64,000 nucleotides of DNA. Source: Chthoniobacter flavus Ellin428 (GTDB lineage Bacteria > Verrucomicrobiota > Verrucomicrobiia > Chthoniobacterales > Chthoniobacteraceae). Positions 17,495-26,854 of the stretch are shown piece after piece (position 1 is the stretch's first letter; each line of letters opens with the position of its first letter). The stretch covers positions 62,001-126,000 of the forward strand of contig NZ_ABVL01000014.1 of NCBI RefSeq assembly GCF_000173075.1, in the 5' to 3' direction. The translations under genes and the position numbers were made by a program. Below the pieces are notes generated by a model. It was not told the origin of the DNA. It made no database searches and saw only the letters and a program-made list of their open reading frames with translations.

Positions 17495-18284
17495 TTGCTG
17501 CCCGCCGCCCGTTGCGACCGATGTCGCACCCATCCTCGAAGCGCGAGGACTCGAAGTCCGCGCCCAAGGGCGCGCGCTCATTCGCGAGGTGAACTTCAGC
17601 GTGCGGCCCGGCCAGGTCTTCGGACTCATCGGCCCCTCCGGTGCGGGCAAAAGCACCCTGCTGCGCGCACTGAATCGTCTCGCGGATTTGATTCCCGGGC
17701 TACGCGTGAGCGGCGATGTGCGCTTGCACGGCCAATCCATTTACGCTCCCGGCACCGACGTGAACGCCTTGCGCGAGAAGGTCGGGATGCTCTTTCAACA
17801 GCCGGTGGTTTTCCCCACGAGCATCGCCGAAAATGTGCTCTTCGGCGCGAAGCGGTTGCGCCGGCTTTCGCGTGGCGAGCGCGCCGAGTTGGTGGAATTC
17901 GCGCTCACCGAATCGGCCTTGTGGGATGAAGTGAAGGACCGCCTCAAGCATCCGGCTACGGCGCTTTCCGTGGGGCAGCAACAGCGCCTCTGCCTGGCGC
18001 GCACGCTGGCCGTGAAATCGGAGGTCATCCTCATGGATGAACCGACCAGCGCCCTCGACCCGAAATCGACGCAGGCCATCGAGGAACTCATCCGGCGATT
18101 GAAGGAGCGGCACACGATTGTCATCGTCACGCATAACGTCTCCCAAGCCCGGCGGGTGACGGATTGGATCGCCTGCGTGTGCGTGCGCGATGGAGTAGGC
18201 GAGATCGTCGAGAGTGCGTGTTGCGATGCCGTGCTCGATAACCCGCAATGCCGCGAGGTCATCGAGTATCTTTCGCACGCCTGA
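17487..18284 (+). CDS. pstB: Phosphate ABC transporter ATPase PstB
   Basis: ATP-binding subunit of 265 residues. Walker A GPSGAGKST, Q-loop MLFQQPVVFPTS (the VFP form typical of PstB), signature LSVGQQQRL, Walker B VILMDEPTSALDP, H-loop IVTHNVSQARRV. The signature has V where most ABC proteins have G (LSVGQ), a small departure. Last gene of pstSCAB. PhoU, often next, is absent. Confidence 0.93.
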   Translation: MSDCCPPPVATDVAPILEARGLEVRAQGRALIREVNFSVRPGQVFGLIGPSGAGKSTLLRALNRLADLIPGLRVSGDVRLHGQSIYAPGTDVNALREKVGMLFQQPVVFPTSIAENVLFGAKRLRRLSRGERAELVEFALTESALWDEVKDRLKHPATALSVGQQQRLCLARTLAVKSEVILMDEPTSALDPKSTQAIEELIRRLKERHTIVIVTHNVSQARRVTDWIACVCVRDGVGEIVESACCDAVLDNPQCREVIEYLSHA

Positions 18285-18372
18285 GGTATTTGCTTTGGTA
18301 TCCATTGATTGCCTGCTGCCGGCTCGCCTGACTTGACCAAGGTTGGTATCAGGAGCATTCTGGGAGCATCAA

Positions 18373-18519
18373 ATGAAGACCGATATGCGCAGATCTCGGC
18401 GCAAGCCTGTGGCAAAAGCTCACCCGCATATGACGCGCGAAATTGCAGAGGCACGTGCGATATCTGGGGGTAAGGGGAAATTTGATGGTGCCGCCTTCTT
18501 GCGCACGTTGAAGAAGTGA
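18373..18519 (+). CDS. Small basic antitoxin-like protein upstream of a PIN toxin
   Basis: A protein of 48 residues beginning MKTDMRRSRRKPVAKAHPHM and ending FDGAAFLRTLKK. Arg/Lys-rich N-terminus and a helical centre (TREIAEARAI). Its TGA overlaps the GTG of the PIN gene (GTGA), the hallmark of a coupled toxin-antitoxin pair. No antitoxin family recognised by sequence; the assignment is from position and size. Confidence 0.6.
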   Translation: MKTDMRRSRRKPVAKAHPHMTREIAEARAISGGKGKFDGAAFLRTLKK

Positions 18520-18965
18520 GAGTTTATGCGGATACGTCCTGGTGGATCGCTTGTAAAATCACCAGTGACGTAAACCATGAACTCGCGATTCGAGTTTTCG
18601 ACCTCTGGCCGGAGATCGAAATTGTCTGGACGCCGTGGCAGCGCGTCGAAGTTTTTAACTCGCTTCGTCAACTTGAACGCGCGGATTTGATTCTGGCTGG
18701 CGTTGCTCATGAATCGATTCGCCTTTTGGAAAGAGAAATACGGCTTGGCTACTGGTCTCACGTAGAGTTTGACTGGAGGAACGCGATCCGGACGGCCTGT
18801 GGGATAAGCGCGAAGCATGGGCTTGATATCCCGATTCGTGGCATGGATTTATTCCACGTGGCCATCGCCATCGAAACTGAGGTTGGCGCATTTGTGACCT
18901 TCGATCGAGAACAAGAAGCACTGGCGGATGCCGCTGGGCTGCACATTTTGCGGCCGCGCAGGTAA
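18516..18965 (+). CDS. PIN-domain ribonuclease toxin (VapC-like)
   Basis: A protein of 149 residues with the PIN acidic residues in order: Asp6 in VYADTSWW, Glu45 in QRVEVFNSL, the Asp of GMDLFHVAIA, and the Asp of FVTFDREQ. Known VapC toxins cleave tRNA or rRNA when freed from their antitoxin. The GTG start overlaps the stop of the 48-residue partner. It lies just downstream of pst and may be a recent insertion, but no transposition marks are visible. Target RNA unknown. Confidence 0.82.
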   Translation: MRVYADTSWWIACKITSDVNHELAIRVFDLWPEIEIVWTPWQRVEVFNSLRQLERADLILAGVAHESIRLLEREIRLGYWSHVEFDWRNAIRTACGISAKHGLDIPIRGMDLFHVAIAIETEVGAFVTFDREQEALADAAGLHILRPRR

Positions 18966-19026
18966 CGCCAATCGGCGCATTTTCCTGCGCACTCGCCCCG
19001 GTACGCGGGCAGCTATCCAATCAAAC

Positions 19027-19548
19027 CTAGCTCTGCCGCAGAACGTGCGCGTCGGTCACTGTTCCTCCGCGGATCGTGAAGCGGACGGTCGCGTTGCTCC
19101 AATCGCCGGAGCGTTGCAGGACTTTGTAGCGAACGATCACCGACCAATCCGCGCCGTTGTTTTCCAGGCCAGACCAATCCTCGAACTGAATCGAGGAAGG
19201 CGAGCTGGCGTGAGCGCGCATGTAGTTGGTGACCACCGTCTGCACGCTGCGCATTTGGTCGGGTGTGAAGGCAGATTGCGCGGTTCTTTGCGGAACGTTT
19301 TTCCATGTGGCAGAGAGGCCAAAGATCGCCGCCCCGGCGACGATGAGGAGCGTCAGCCAGGTGGTATTCAAACCGCGTCCCGTGAACAGGCGCATGACCA
19401 TCCGGAAAGCGAAGAAAACCAGGTAAATCGCTTTGGTGATGTAAAAGGCATCACCCGGCGATACGGCTGCCGCGGCCAGCACCAGGTGCTGCGGGATGGC
19501 GGCGAACGCCAACACGACGTCATTAACCGGAAGACTCGGGAAGCCCAT
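19027..19548 (-). CDS. Membrane protein of unknown function
   Basis: A protein of 173 residues with hydrophobic helices near 10-30, 36-55 and 63-82, then a soluble C-terminal domain rich in beta strands (SSIQFEDWSGLENNGADWSVIVRYKVLQ...). The tail looks like a small ligand- or wall-facing domain. No family recognised. It is convergent with the PIN toxin and divergent from hprK. Confidence 0.6.
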   Translation of the reverse strand: MGFPSLPVNDVVLAFAAIPQHLVLAAAAVSPGDAFYITKAIYLVFFAFRMVMRLFTGRGLNTTWLTLLIVAGAAIFGLSATWKNVPQRTAQSAFTPDQMRSVQTVVTNYMRAHASSPSSIQFEDWSGLENNGADWSVIVRYKVLQRSGDWSNATVRFTIRGGTVTDAHVLRQS

Positions 19549-19709
19549 GCGGGTTTAATATCAACGTAAACGAGGGCGGGCGGCAAGGTTCTATTGGCCG
19601 GCGATCACGGTCACGGCGTCCCGGATCACGAATGAAAATCTCGGAAAAGCACTTTCCTTGCATTTTCGGCTTTCGGCTGGTTTTTGCCGGTGACTAGAGT
19701 GGGTGATTG

Positions 19710-20672
19710 ATGAGTTCCTCGGAGGCCAAACACCCCAATCTGTCCGTCGGCGAGTTTTACACCCGCCATTCCGAGTCGCTGCAGATGAAATTGATCGGGC
19801 CGACGGTTGGCTTCGATCGCCGCATCCGCGAACCCACCATCAACCGGCCGGGCCTGGCCCTCTCCGGGTTCTTCAGCTATTTCGCCGACCGCCGCATCCA
19901 GGTGCTCGGCAGCGCGGAGCTTTCCTACCTGAAAAGCCTTTCCGAAGCCGACGCCCGGGCGCGCTGCAAAGCTCTGTGCTCGAGGCAGATCCCTTGTCTG
20001 GTTGTTTCGCGTAGCGCGAAGCCCCCTACGGCCCTGACCGAGGAAGCCGAGGCAGCGGGGATCGCGGTCTTTCGCACGCCGATGGTGACGATGAAGTTCA
20101 TCAACGCGGCGACGCTGGCGCTGGAATTCGACTTCGCCCCAACGAAGAGCGAATACGGCAGCATGATGGACATCATGGGCGTGGGCACGCTGATCCGCGG
20201 CTCGAGCGGCATCGGCAAGAGCGAGTGCGTGCTTGGCTTGATCGAGCGCGGGCACAGCCTGGTGAGCGACGACATGACCCGCTTTCGGGCGCTGGAGGGC
20301 CGCGAACTGGTCGGCACATCGCCGGACCTGACCCGCAACCACATGGAGATCCGTGGCTTGGGGGTCATCAACGTCATGTCCATTTTCGGCATCGGGTCCG
20401 TCCGGCACGAAAAGCGCCTGGATTTGATCGTGACACTAAAGGATTGGCAGGAACTCGAAGACGTCGATAGAATTGGTTTGGATCAGGAGTTTTTCGAGCT
20501 ACTCGATATCCTGATCCCACACGTCACCATTCCTGTGAGAACGGGCCGCGACCTGGCTCGCCTCGTGGAAGTGGCTGCGCTGGACCAGAAACTCAAGAGT
20601 ACGGGCCAGAACAGCGCGGTGGAATTCAATCAGCGTCTGCTAAACCTCATGCAAAAGAAGAAAGAGCAATAA
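19710..20672 (+). CDS. hprK: HPr(Ser) kinase/phosphorylase
   Basis: Bifunctional enzyme that phosphorylates and dephosphorylates a serine of HPr to set carbon-related regulation. 320 residues from the ATG at 19710. The N-terminal half is the HPrK_N domain; the C-terminal half has the P-loop GSSGIGKSE, ERGHSLVSDD, and the signature EIRGLGVINVMSIFGIGS. It overlaps the HPr gene by one base and is followed by enzyme I, so the three form one unit. Outside Firmicutes such sets usually act as a regulatory rather than a transporting PTS. Confidence 0.95.
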   Translation: MSSSEAKHPNLSVGEFYTRHSESLQMKLIGPTVGFDRRIREPTINRPGLALSGFFSYFADRRIQVLGSAELSYLKSLSEADARARCKALCSRQIPCLVVSRSAKPPTALTEEAEAAGIAVFRTPMVTMKFINAATLALEFDFAPTKSEYGSMMDIMGVGTLIRGSSGIGKSECVLGLIERGHSLVSDDMTRFRALEGRELVGTSPDLTRNHMEIRGLGVINVMSIFGIGSVRHEKRLDLIVTLKDWQELEDVDRIGLDQEFFELLDILIPHVTIPVRTGRDLARLVEVAALDQKLKSTGQNSAVEFNQRLLNLMQKKKEQ

Positions 20673-20980
20673 TGGGCCTTTTGAGCCGTAAACCCGATAC
20701 TGCCTCCCAGTCCAAGACAGCGAAAGAGCTGACGATTATCAACCGACTCGGTCTGCATGCCCGCCCCTCGGCGATGTTCGTGAAGACGGCGAGCCGCTTT
20801 AAGTGTGAAGTGTGGGTCGAGAAGGATGGCGAGCGAGTGAACGGCAAGAGCATCATGGGTCTCATGATGCTGGCCGCCGGCCAGGGTTCGAAGCTGCTCA
20901 TCACTTGCGAGGGCCCCGATGGGGACAAGGCGCTCGAGGAAATCGAGGGAATCGTCCTCCGCAAGTTCGATGAGGATTGA
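20672..20980 (+). CDS. ptsH: HPr family phosphocarrier protein
   Basis: 102 residues, longer than typical HPr (about 88) because of an extra N-terminal 15 residues. Has the active histidine in GLHARPSA (His29) and the regulatory serine in GKSIMGLMML (Ser60), the site used by HprK. It receives phosphate from enzyme I. Start overlaps the hprK stop (taATG). Confidence 0.94.
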   Translation: MGLLSRKPDTASQSKTAKELTIINRLGLHARPSAMFVKTASRFKCEVWVEKDGERVNGKSIMGLMMLAAGQGSKLLITCEGPDGDKALEEIEGIVLRKFDED

Positions 20981-21015
20981 CGGCAACGCGCCCTTTCCGC
21001 TCATCCTCCCCACTC

Positions 21016-22786
21016 ATGAGCAATGACGCCGCCGGCCCAAATCAGGAGAAACGCTTCCATGGCGTGGGCGTTTCGCCGGGTATCGCTCGCGGCACGATCT
21101 TCGTTTACCGTCCCGAAGACGAGACGCCGGCGCTGAGGCGGATCGAGGAACGGGAAATCCCGGAAGAGATCGCGCGCTTCGAGGCGGCGCTCATCGCCAC
21201 GCGCACGCAGATCCTGGAGATGCAGCATCGCATCGCCGAGTCCATCGGCGCGAAGGATGCCGGCATCTTCGATGCGCATCTGCTGGTGGTCGAGGATCGC
21301 ACGCTGATCGATGAAGTGTTGCGCACGCTGGCCCGCGATAAGACGAACGTGGAGTACGTCTTTCAAAACGTCGCCGGGCGCTATGCGAAGACGCTGAGCG
21401 AGATCGACGACCCGTATCTGCGCGAACGCGCGCTCGATATTCACGACGTGACCCGGCGCGTGGTGCGCAACCTCATGGGCAAGGAGAGCCGTGACCTAGC
21501 GAGCGTTACCACGCCGCACATTCTCATCGCGCACAATCTTGCGCCGTCCGATACGGCGCAGCTCAATCGGCAGCTCGTGCTCGGGTTTGCCACCGATATC
21601 GGCAGCAAGACTTCGCATACGGCGATCATGGCGCGGTCGCTGAATATCCCGGCGGTTGTCGGCTTGCACGATGCGAGCTCGCAACTGGCCACGGGCGATC
21701 ACATCCTGCTCGATGGCTACAATGGCCTCGTGATCGTGAACCCCAGCGACCAGACGCTGTGGGAATACGGCGAGCTGGAGGTCAAGAAGACGGAGGTCGA
21801 GGAGAAGCTGACGCAACTCCGTGAGACCGTCTCCACCACGCTGGACGGACGTCACGTCACGCTTTCCGCGAATATCGAGCTGCCGGAGGATCTCGAACAG
21901 GTGCAGTTGAGCGGCGCCGAGGGCGTGGGGCTGTATCGCACGGAATTTTTCTATATCGGCAAATCCGAGCTCCCGAGCGAGGAAGCGCAATACAAAGCCC
22001 TACCGCAAGGTGGCCGAAAGCGTGCTGCCGCACAGCGTCATCATTCGCACCCTGGACCTCGGCGGCGACAAATTCATGAGCGCGCTGCACATGCCCGAGG
22101 AGCTCAATCCTTTCCTCGGCTGGCGGGCGATCCGCTTCTGCCTTGAGCGCGTGGATATTTTCAAGACGCAGCTCCGCGCCATGTTGCGGGCCAGTGCCGT
22201 GGGTAACGTCAAGATCATGTATCCGATGATCTCGGGCGTGGATGAACTGCGGCGCGCGAATGTCATCCTCGAGGAATGCCGCCAGGAGTTGCGCGCGGAG
22301 GGCAAGCCCTTCAACGAGGAGATGGAAGTCGGCGCGATGATCGAGATTCCGAGTGCGGCGATCGCGGCGGATATCCTCGCGCGCGAGGTCGATTTCTTCA
22401 GCATCGGCACGAACGATCTCATCCAGTATTCGATCGCTGTCGACCGCCTCAACGAGCACATCGCCCATCTCTACGAGCCCACGCATCCGGCCATCATCCG
22501 CCTCATTCGCATGACCGTCGACGCGGCGCATGCGCACAATCTCTGGGTCGGCGTCTGCGGCGAAATGGGCGGCGACATCGCGCTCACCCCGCTGCTGCTC
22601 GGACTCGGCGTGGACGAACTCAGCACCGGTGCGGCCCTGGTGCCGCGCGTGAAGCGTGCGGTGCAGGCGCTGGATATTGCCGCGTGCCTGAAGTTGATTG
22701 AGGATATCAAATGTCTCGATAGCGCCGATGCCATCCTGGCGAAGTGCGAGGAAGTGGCGCGCGCCCATTATCCGGAGTTGCTCTAG
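21016..22786 (+). CDS. ptsI: PTS enzyme I (phosphoenolpyruvate-protein phosphotransferase), one frameshift
   Basis: About 589 residues after correction. N-terminal swivelling domain with the phosphorylated histidine in GSKTSHTAIMARS; C-terminal PEP-binding barrel with RTEFFYIG, LDLGGDK, IEIPSAAI, GTNDLIQYSIAVDR and GEMGGD. The frame breaks at 21998-22000: removing one C from gccc joins YKA to YRKVAESVLPHSV. Start at the ATG at 21016, which aligns with family N-termini; a TTG at 20977 is less likely. Takes phosphate from PEP and gives it to HPr. No EII gene is present in the window. Confidence 0.93.
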
Positions 22787-22897
22787 CCCCGCGGCTCCGA
22801 TTTTCCCCCAAACATCAAAAAGAAGCGAAAGATTCGGCCCTTCTCCGACGTTTCCTTAACAGAGTGCTAAACAAAGCACCGTCCCATCACCGCAAAA

Positions 22898-23512
22898 ATG
22901 AACATTCGACTCGTCCCCGCGTTGCTGGCTGCCGCCAGCCTGCTCCTCGCCAGCTGCCTGCCGGAATCGAAGAATCCGCTTTCCACGCCGTCGACCTCGA
23001 CCGTCGATGGACGTCTCGGGGGCGTCTATGTCCAGAAGCGGGAGAAGAAGGATGATGATCTCAGCACCTGGCATTTCCATTATCGGGAGACGAATGTCCG
23101 TGGCCGAATCAGCGTGACGCCGTGGCTGGAGGTCTTGAATCTCGAGCATCGCCGCGGAGATGGTCTCAAGGGCACCACGTATCGGGCGCTCACCACCCAT
23201 CTTGGCGTGCACGACTACATCAGCTTCATGGAGGTGGGAGATGCGGTGAGTAAAGACCATGCCTCGCTCTACGGCTTTGCGCGTTATGAAGTGAATTGGT
23301 CCGGCGACATCCAGGTATGGTTTGCCAATTCCGATTTCCTCGCGCAGGCCATCAAATCCGGCAAATTACATGGGACTGTAAGATCCGATTCGACCGGAAA
23401 AAACGTCTTGTTGACGGACTCGACAGAACGCCTGGCTGCATTCGTCGCGGCCAGCGATCCGGCCAGGCTGTTCGGCGGCAAGCCGCTCATTTTCTACCGC
23501 CTCACGCGGTAA
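22898..23512 (+). CDS. Lipoprotein of unknown function
   Basis: 204 residues with a lipoprotein signal peptide and lipobox LLASC (Cys20), followed by PESKNPLSTP and a beta-rich domain. I do not recognise the family. It is convergent with the M14 peptidase gene and overlaps its 3' end by 19 bases. Confidence 0.7.
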   Translation: MNIRLVPALLAAASLLLASCLPESKNPLSTPSTSTVDGRLGGVYVQKREKKDDDLSTWHFHYRETNVRGRISVTPWLEVLNLEHRRGDGLKGTTYRALTTHLGVHDYISFMEVGDAVSKDHASLYGFARYEVNWSGDIQVWFANSDFLAQAIKSGKLHGTVRSDSTGKNVLLTDSTERLAAFVAASDPARLFGGKPLIFYRLTR

Positions 23513-24240
23513 ATCACGTCCTCGATCACGGCGATGTGCGCGGCGACGCGCAACTCCAGCGCGAATTCGGAGGGCGTTTCGACGGTGAAGCTGCGCGCGG
23601 AGTGTTCGAGGTGCAGCCAGACGGCTTCGGGATAGCCGATGCGCGCGAAACGTCGCCGGTCAATGCGCCGTCGATGGATGCCGTTGGCGACCATGCGACC
23701 GTCGATCTTCGGACGTGGGTCGGTGGGTAGATGCACCCGTGCGGCCGTAAGCAGGGCCTCGCCCCAATACGGCTGAAGGCGCTGAACTTCGTAAAGATAA
23801 ACACCTTGCCCATCGTAGTCCTCGTGCAACATCACCGCGGCATCGAACTGATGTCCGGCGACCGCTTTCTTCACGGCCTCGATCACGGGAATGTCGGTGC
23901 GGTGAAAGCTGCGGTTGAGGTCCGCACCCTGCAGGGTCAGGCGAACGTTTTGTACCAGGCCCCAGGCATTGAGGCAGGGGAACAGGAAGAGTGGCAGGTC
24001 GCGCAACTTGCGGCCCTGTTGTTCCGCCCAAGTGATCAGCGCTTCCGTGGAGGCAGGCTCGTCTCCGTGGATGCCGGCGGAAAAATAGATTCCGCCGCTC
24101 GCGGTCAGCGCCGGAGTGCGCAAATAAAAGTGCTCGAAGCCATCCGTCCGGCCCAGCGAGCGCAGCGGAATGCCGGTCTTCCGTGCCACCGCACGCCACC
24201 GCTCGATGAGGTAGCGATAGTCATGGGCGCGGTGACTCAC
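23494..24240 (-). CDS. M14-family zinc carboxypeptidase, MpaA-like murein peptide amidase candidate
   Basis: 248 residues. Motifs of M14/AstE-type zinc peptidases: GIHGDEPAST (the HxxE zinc ligands), ADLNRSF (substrate-binding Arg), MLHEDYDG (third histidine) and a C-terminal SFTVETPSEF (catalytic Glu). Length and layout match Escherichia coli MpaA, which cleaves the gamma-D-Glu-DAP bond of recycled murein tripeptide. The GTG start overlaps the mpl stop (GTGA). As mpl reuses the same tripeptide, the pair strongly suggests peptidoglycan recycling. A succinylglutamate desuccinylase role is the main alternative. Confidence 0.72.
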   Translation of the reverse strand: MSHRAHDYRYLIERWRAVARKTGIPLRSLGRTDGFEHFYLRTPALTASGGIYFSAGIHGDEPASTEALITWAEQQGRKLRDLPLFLFPCLNAWGLVQNVRLTLQGADLNRSFHRTDIPVIEAVKKAVAGHQFDAAVMLHEDYDGQGVYLYEVQRLQPYWGEALLTAARVHLPTDPRPKIDGRMVANGIHRRRIDRRRFARIGYPEAVWLHLEHSARSFTVETPSEFALELRVAAHIAVIEDVIYRVRR

Positions 24241-25622
24241 AGCTCCTTCAGCAAACGCTCGTGAATGCCGCCGAAGCCGCCGTTGCTCAAGATGACGATC
24301 ACGTCGCGCTCCTTCACCAGCGGCTTGAGGCGGGCGATGATGGCCGTAACGTCGGGTTCGTAGAAGGCGGGTCTGCCGGTGGCGGCGATGTCTGCCACGA
24401 CCTTGGCCGGATCGAGGCGGTTATCGGCGGCGAGTTGATCCATGCGCGCGACCTGGGCGAGGATCACGCCATCCGCTTCGCCGAGCGCGGCCGGGAGTTC
24501 GTGCTGGAAGACGGCTCGCCGGGTGGTGTTCGAGCGCGGTTCGAAAATGGCCCAGAGGCGCCGGCTGGGATATTGATGGCGCAGCCCGCGCAGCGTCTCG
24601 CGAATGGCGGTGGGGTGATGCCCGAAGTCGTCGATCACCGTCATGCCACGCACTTCACCGCGCACTTCCTGCCGGCGCTTCACGCCTTCGAAAGCGGCGA
24701 CGGCCTTGGCGATGGCGGAAAGCGGGATGCCGTAGAAGTGGGCGGCGCTGATGGCCATGGCGGCATTGCGCACGTTGTATTCGCCCACCATCTGGATGGT
24801 AAAACGGGTGTCGAGCAGTGTGAAGGCCGACCCGTGCGCATCGTAGGCGACGTCTTTGATGTGCCGCGAGGCGTTCGCCGAAAAGCCGACTTCCACAAGC
24901 TGCGCGCGGCAGTTCTCCGCGACGTCGATGCAATTCTTGTCGTCACCGTTGATGAGCACCATGCCACTTTCCGGCACGATATTGAGCAGGCGGCGGAAGC
25001 TGAGTTTGATCGCGTCGAGATTGTCGAAGATATCCGCGTGGTCGAACTCGATGTTGTTTACGATGACGAGTTCCGGCAGGTAGTGCAGGAACTTCGAGCG
25101 CTTGTCGAAGAACGCGGTGTCGTATTCATCGCCCTCGAGGACGACGTGCCTGGCATCGTGCAGACTGGCGCCCTGGCCGAGATTTTTGGCGATGCCGCCG
25201 ATCATGTAAGCGGGATTGAGCCCGGCGCTTTTCAAGATCCAGGTGAGGAGCGAAGTGGTGGTCGTTTTGCCGTGGGTGCCGGTGACGACGAGGTTGTGTT
25301 TCCCGCGGAGGAAGAATTGCTTCAGCGTCTCGGGCAAGGAGAGGTAGTAGAGCTTGCGGTTGAGTACCGCCTCGATCTCCGGGTTGCCGCGCGAAATGGC
25401 GTTGCCCACGACGATGAGGTCGGCATTGGCGGGCAGATTCTCCGGCTTGTAACCTTCGCTGAGCTTGATGCCCTTGCTCTCCAGGAAGGTGCTCATCGGC
25501 GGATAGACCGATGCGTCCGAACCGGTGACGATGTAACCCTGCTCGCGCATCGCCGCGGCGACGGCGCCCATCGCGGTGCCGCAAATGCCGATGAAGTGAA
25601 TGTGACGGAAGTCCTGGCTCAT
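24237..25622 (-). CDS. mpl: UDP-N-acetylmuramate:L-Ala-gamma-D-Glu-meso-DAP ligase
   Basis: Mur-ligase family enzyme of 461 residues that joins recycled tripeptide to UDP-MurNAc, by-passing new synthesis. Motifs: HFIGICGTAMGA at the N-terminus, ATP-binding GTHGKTTTTSLL, the lysine-region VLEGDEYDTAFFDKRSKF, NIEFDHADIF and IDDFGHHPTAI. These match Mpl rather than MurC, e.g. GICGTAMG and EYDTAFFDKRSKF. Co-transcribed with the MpaA-like gene. Confidence 0.94.
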   Translation of the reverse strand: MSQDFRHIHFIGICGTAMGAVAAAMREQGYIVTGSDASVYPPMSTFLESKGIKLSEGYKPENLPANADLIVVGNAISRGNPEIEAVLNRKLYYLSLPETLKQFFLRGKHNLVVTGTHGKTTTTSLLTWILKSAGLNPAYMIGGIAKNLGQGASLHDARHVVLEGDEYDTAFFDKRSKFLHYLPELVIVNNIEFDHADIFDNLDAIKLSFRRLLNIVPESGMVLINGDDKNCIDVAENCRAQLVEVGFSANASRHIKDVAYDAHGSAFTLLDTRFTIQMVGEYNVRNAAMAISAAHFYGIPLSAIAKAVAAFEGVKRRQEVRGEVRGMTVIDDFGHHPTAIRETLRGLRHQYPSRRLWAIFEPRSNTTRRAVFQHELPAALGEADGVILAQVARMDQLAADNRLDPAKVVADIAATGRPAFYEPDVTAIIARLKPLVKERDVIVILSNGGFGGIHERLLKEL

Positions 25623-25709
25623 GATTCGGGAAAGAACCGTTGAAGCTAGCGGGCTTGAGGAAAAGGCGCAACGGTGGTGGTGAGGATGCCGCCGACTGGC
25701 TGTAAAAAA

Positions 25710-25823
25710 CTAGATGTGGGAGTGCACGAGGAAGAGCGTGCTGCCGGCAAAAAGGAAGATGAGAAGTCCTCCGAAGTTTACGACGAAGGCCTTTGTCCAT
25801 GGCCGCTTCAGGATAAAATTCAT
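25710..25823 (-). pseudogene. Remnant encoding a truncated relative of the next membrane protein's C-terminus
   Basis: A 37-residue frame, MNFILKRPWTKAFVVNFGGL... ending FLVHSHI. It resembles the last 32 residues of the membrane protein at 25899-26540 (PWSWKLALALNYGGLLAFICFIGKVLFLRSRA): both have PW, a basic/aromatic segment, N(F/Y)GGLL and a hydrophobic run ending at the stop. The bases after each stop also match in part. It probably marks a decayed tandem duplication, though a functional micro-protein cannot be excluded. Confidence 0.5.
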
Positions 25824-25898
25824 ATCGTAGAAATGCTTATCACCCGACCAGGAGTTCAGGCACCGTGGTTGTGAGGATCTCGTCGGAGATAGGAAAAT

Positions 25899-26540
25899 TT
25901 AAGCGCGGGAGCGGAGGAAAAGCACCTTGCCGATGAAGCAAATGAAGGCAAGAAGACCTCCGTAGTTGAGTGCCAGAGCCAATTTCCATGACCACGGAGC
26001 GGCTGCGACGCCGGCCGGATCGCGCCGACGGCAAAGGCGGATACCCAGTGCGTAAAGGACGATGCAAATGACGATCAGGGTCACGAGGATCTTGATGGCA
26101 AAAGACCCAGGCAAAAGGAGTCCGCGATAGCCGCCGATGCAGATTTGCAGGATCCACGACTGGGTGGCGAGTAGCCCCCAGAGAATCGCTCTCCAGGCTT
26201 TATCCTGAGCCACGTCGCTTTCAGTCATTTGATCCGGCGTTTTCCAACCACGGAAGCCCAGCTTGGATCCGGGTGGCGGATTTCGGATCCAAGTGGCGAG
26301 GAAAACGGGGAAGAGGATGAAACCGAGCACAGTGAGCGCGCCACCCCCCATCAAAGGCAGAACCCCGACGACCAACTTGATGGGGATGTCGCCTTCGTTG
26401 GTTTTATCGATGTCCGCAAAACTCTTTTTAAGCCCTTGCTCGAGTGAATCATGAGTGAAGCAAAGGAGTGCAATCCCTGCCACGAGGCAGACCACGCTAA
26501 TAGCCATGCCCCAGGCTGCACGCTTCTTCAGAGAAATCAT
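25899..26540 (-). CDS. Multi-pass membrane protein of unknown function
   Basis: 213 residues with about five hydrophobic helices (10-28, 54-76, 113-131, 143-165, 185-207). It has no recognised domain. The C-terminus is partly repeated downstream at 25710-25823. The gene stands alone between mpl and an inverted repeat; nothing indicates its function. Confidence 0.55.
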   Translation of the reverse strand: MISLKKRAAWGMAISVVCLVAGIALLCFTHDSLEQGLKKSFADIDKTNEGDIPIKLVVGVLPLMGGGALTVLGFILFPVFLATWIRNPPPGSKLGFRGWKTPDQMTESDVAQDKAWRAILWGLLATQSWILQICIGGYRGLLLPGSFAIKILVTLIVICIVLYALGIRLCRRRDPAGVAAAPWSWKLALALNYGGLLAFICFIGKVLFLRSRA

Positions 26541-26647
26541 ACCGCAAGGGAGCCTATCAAGGTTGCGGGAGATAACGCAGCTGCAAAGTGAGCCATCGCT
26601 TCGAAGAGCTGCCGCCGGGAACGTCGCGAAGCGTTCCCAAAAACGCC

Positions 26648-26788
26648 GTCATTCTTGAGCGAAGCGAAGAGCCTCTGATCTTGCTCTGGCATCTTGCGCG
26701 GTGGTTGCTGTGAAATCCCTCGTGCCATTCTCCGCCGAAAGTTTGAAGGAAGGCAGAGATCAGAGGTCCTTCGCAGGCTCAGGATGAC
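26648..26788. repeat. Intergenic inverted repeat (agatcagaggtc type)
   Basis: The left arm gtcattcttgagcgaagc...cctctgatct (26648-26681) is matched in inverse by agatcagaggtccttcgc...caggatgac (26757-26788) with small gaps. It takes up most of the 314-base gap between the membrane-protein gene and korB; nothing else is seen in the gap. Confidence 0.6.
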
Positions 26789-26854
26789 GAGTGTTTTCTT
26801 TTCGATCCCGCCGCGGGGACCAGACTGCGTTTGGGCCGGTTCTACCAGCGAACG

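Noticed and set aside
24261..25643. A 460-codon plus-strand frame
   Set aside because: Complete antisense shadow of mpl.
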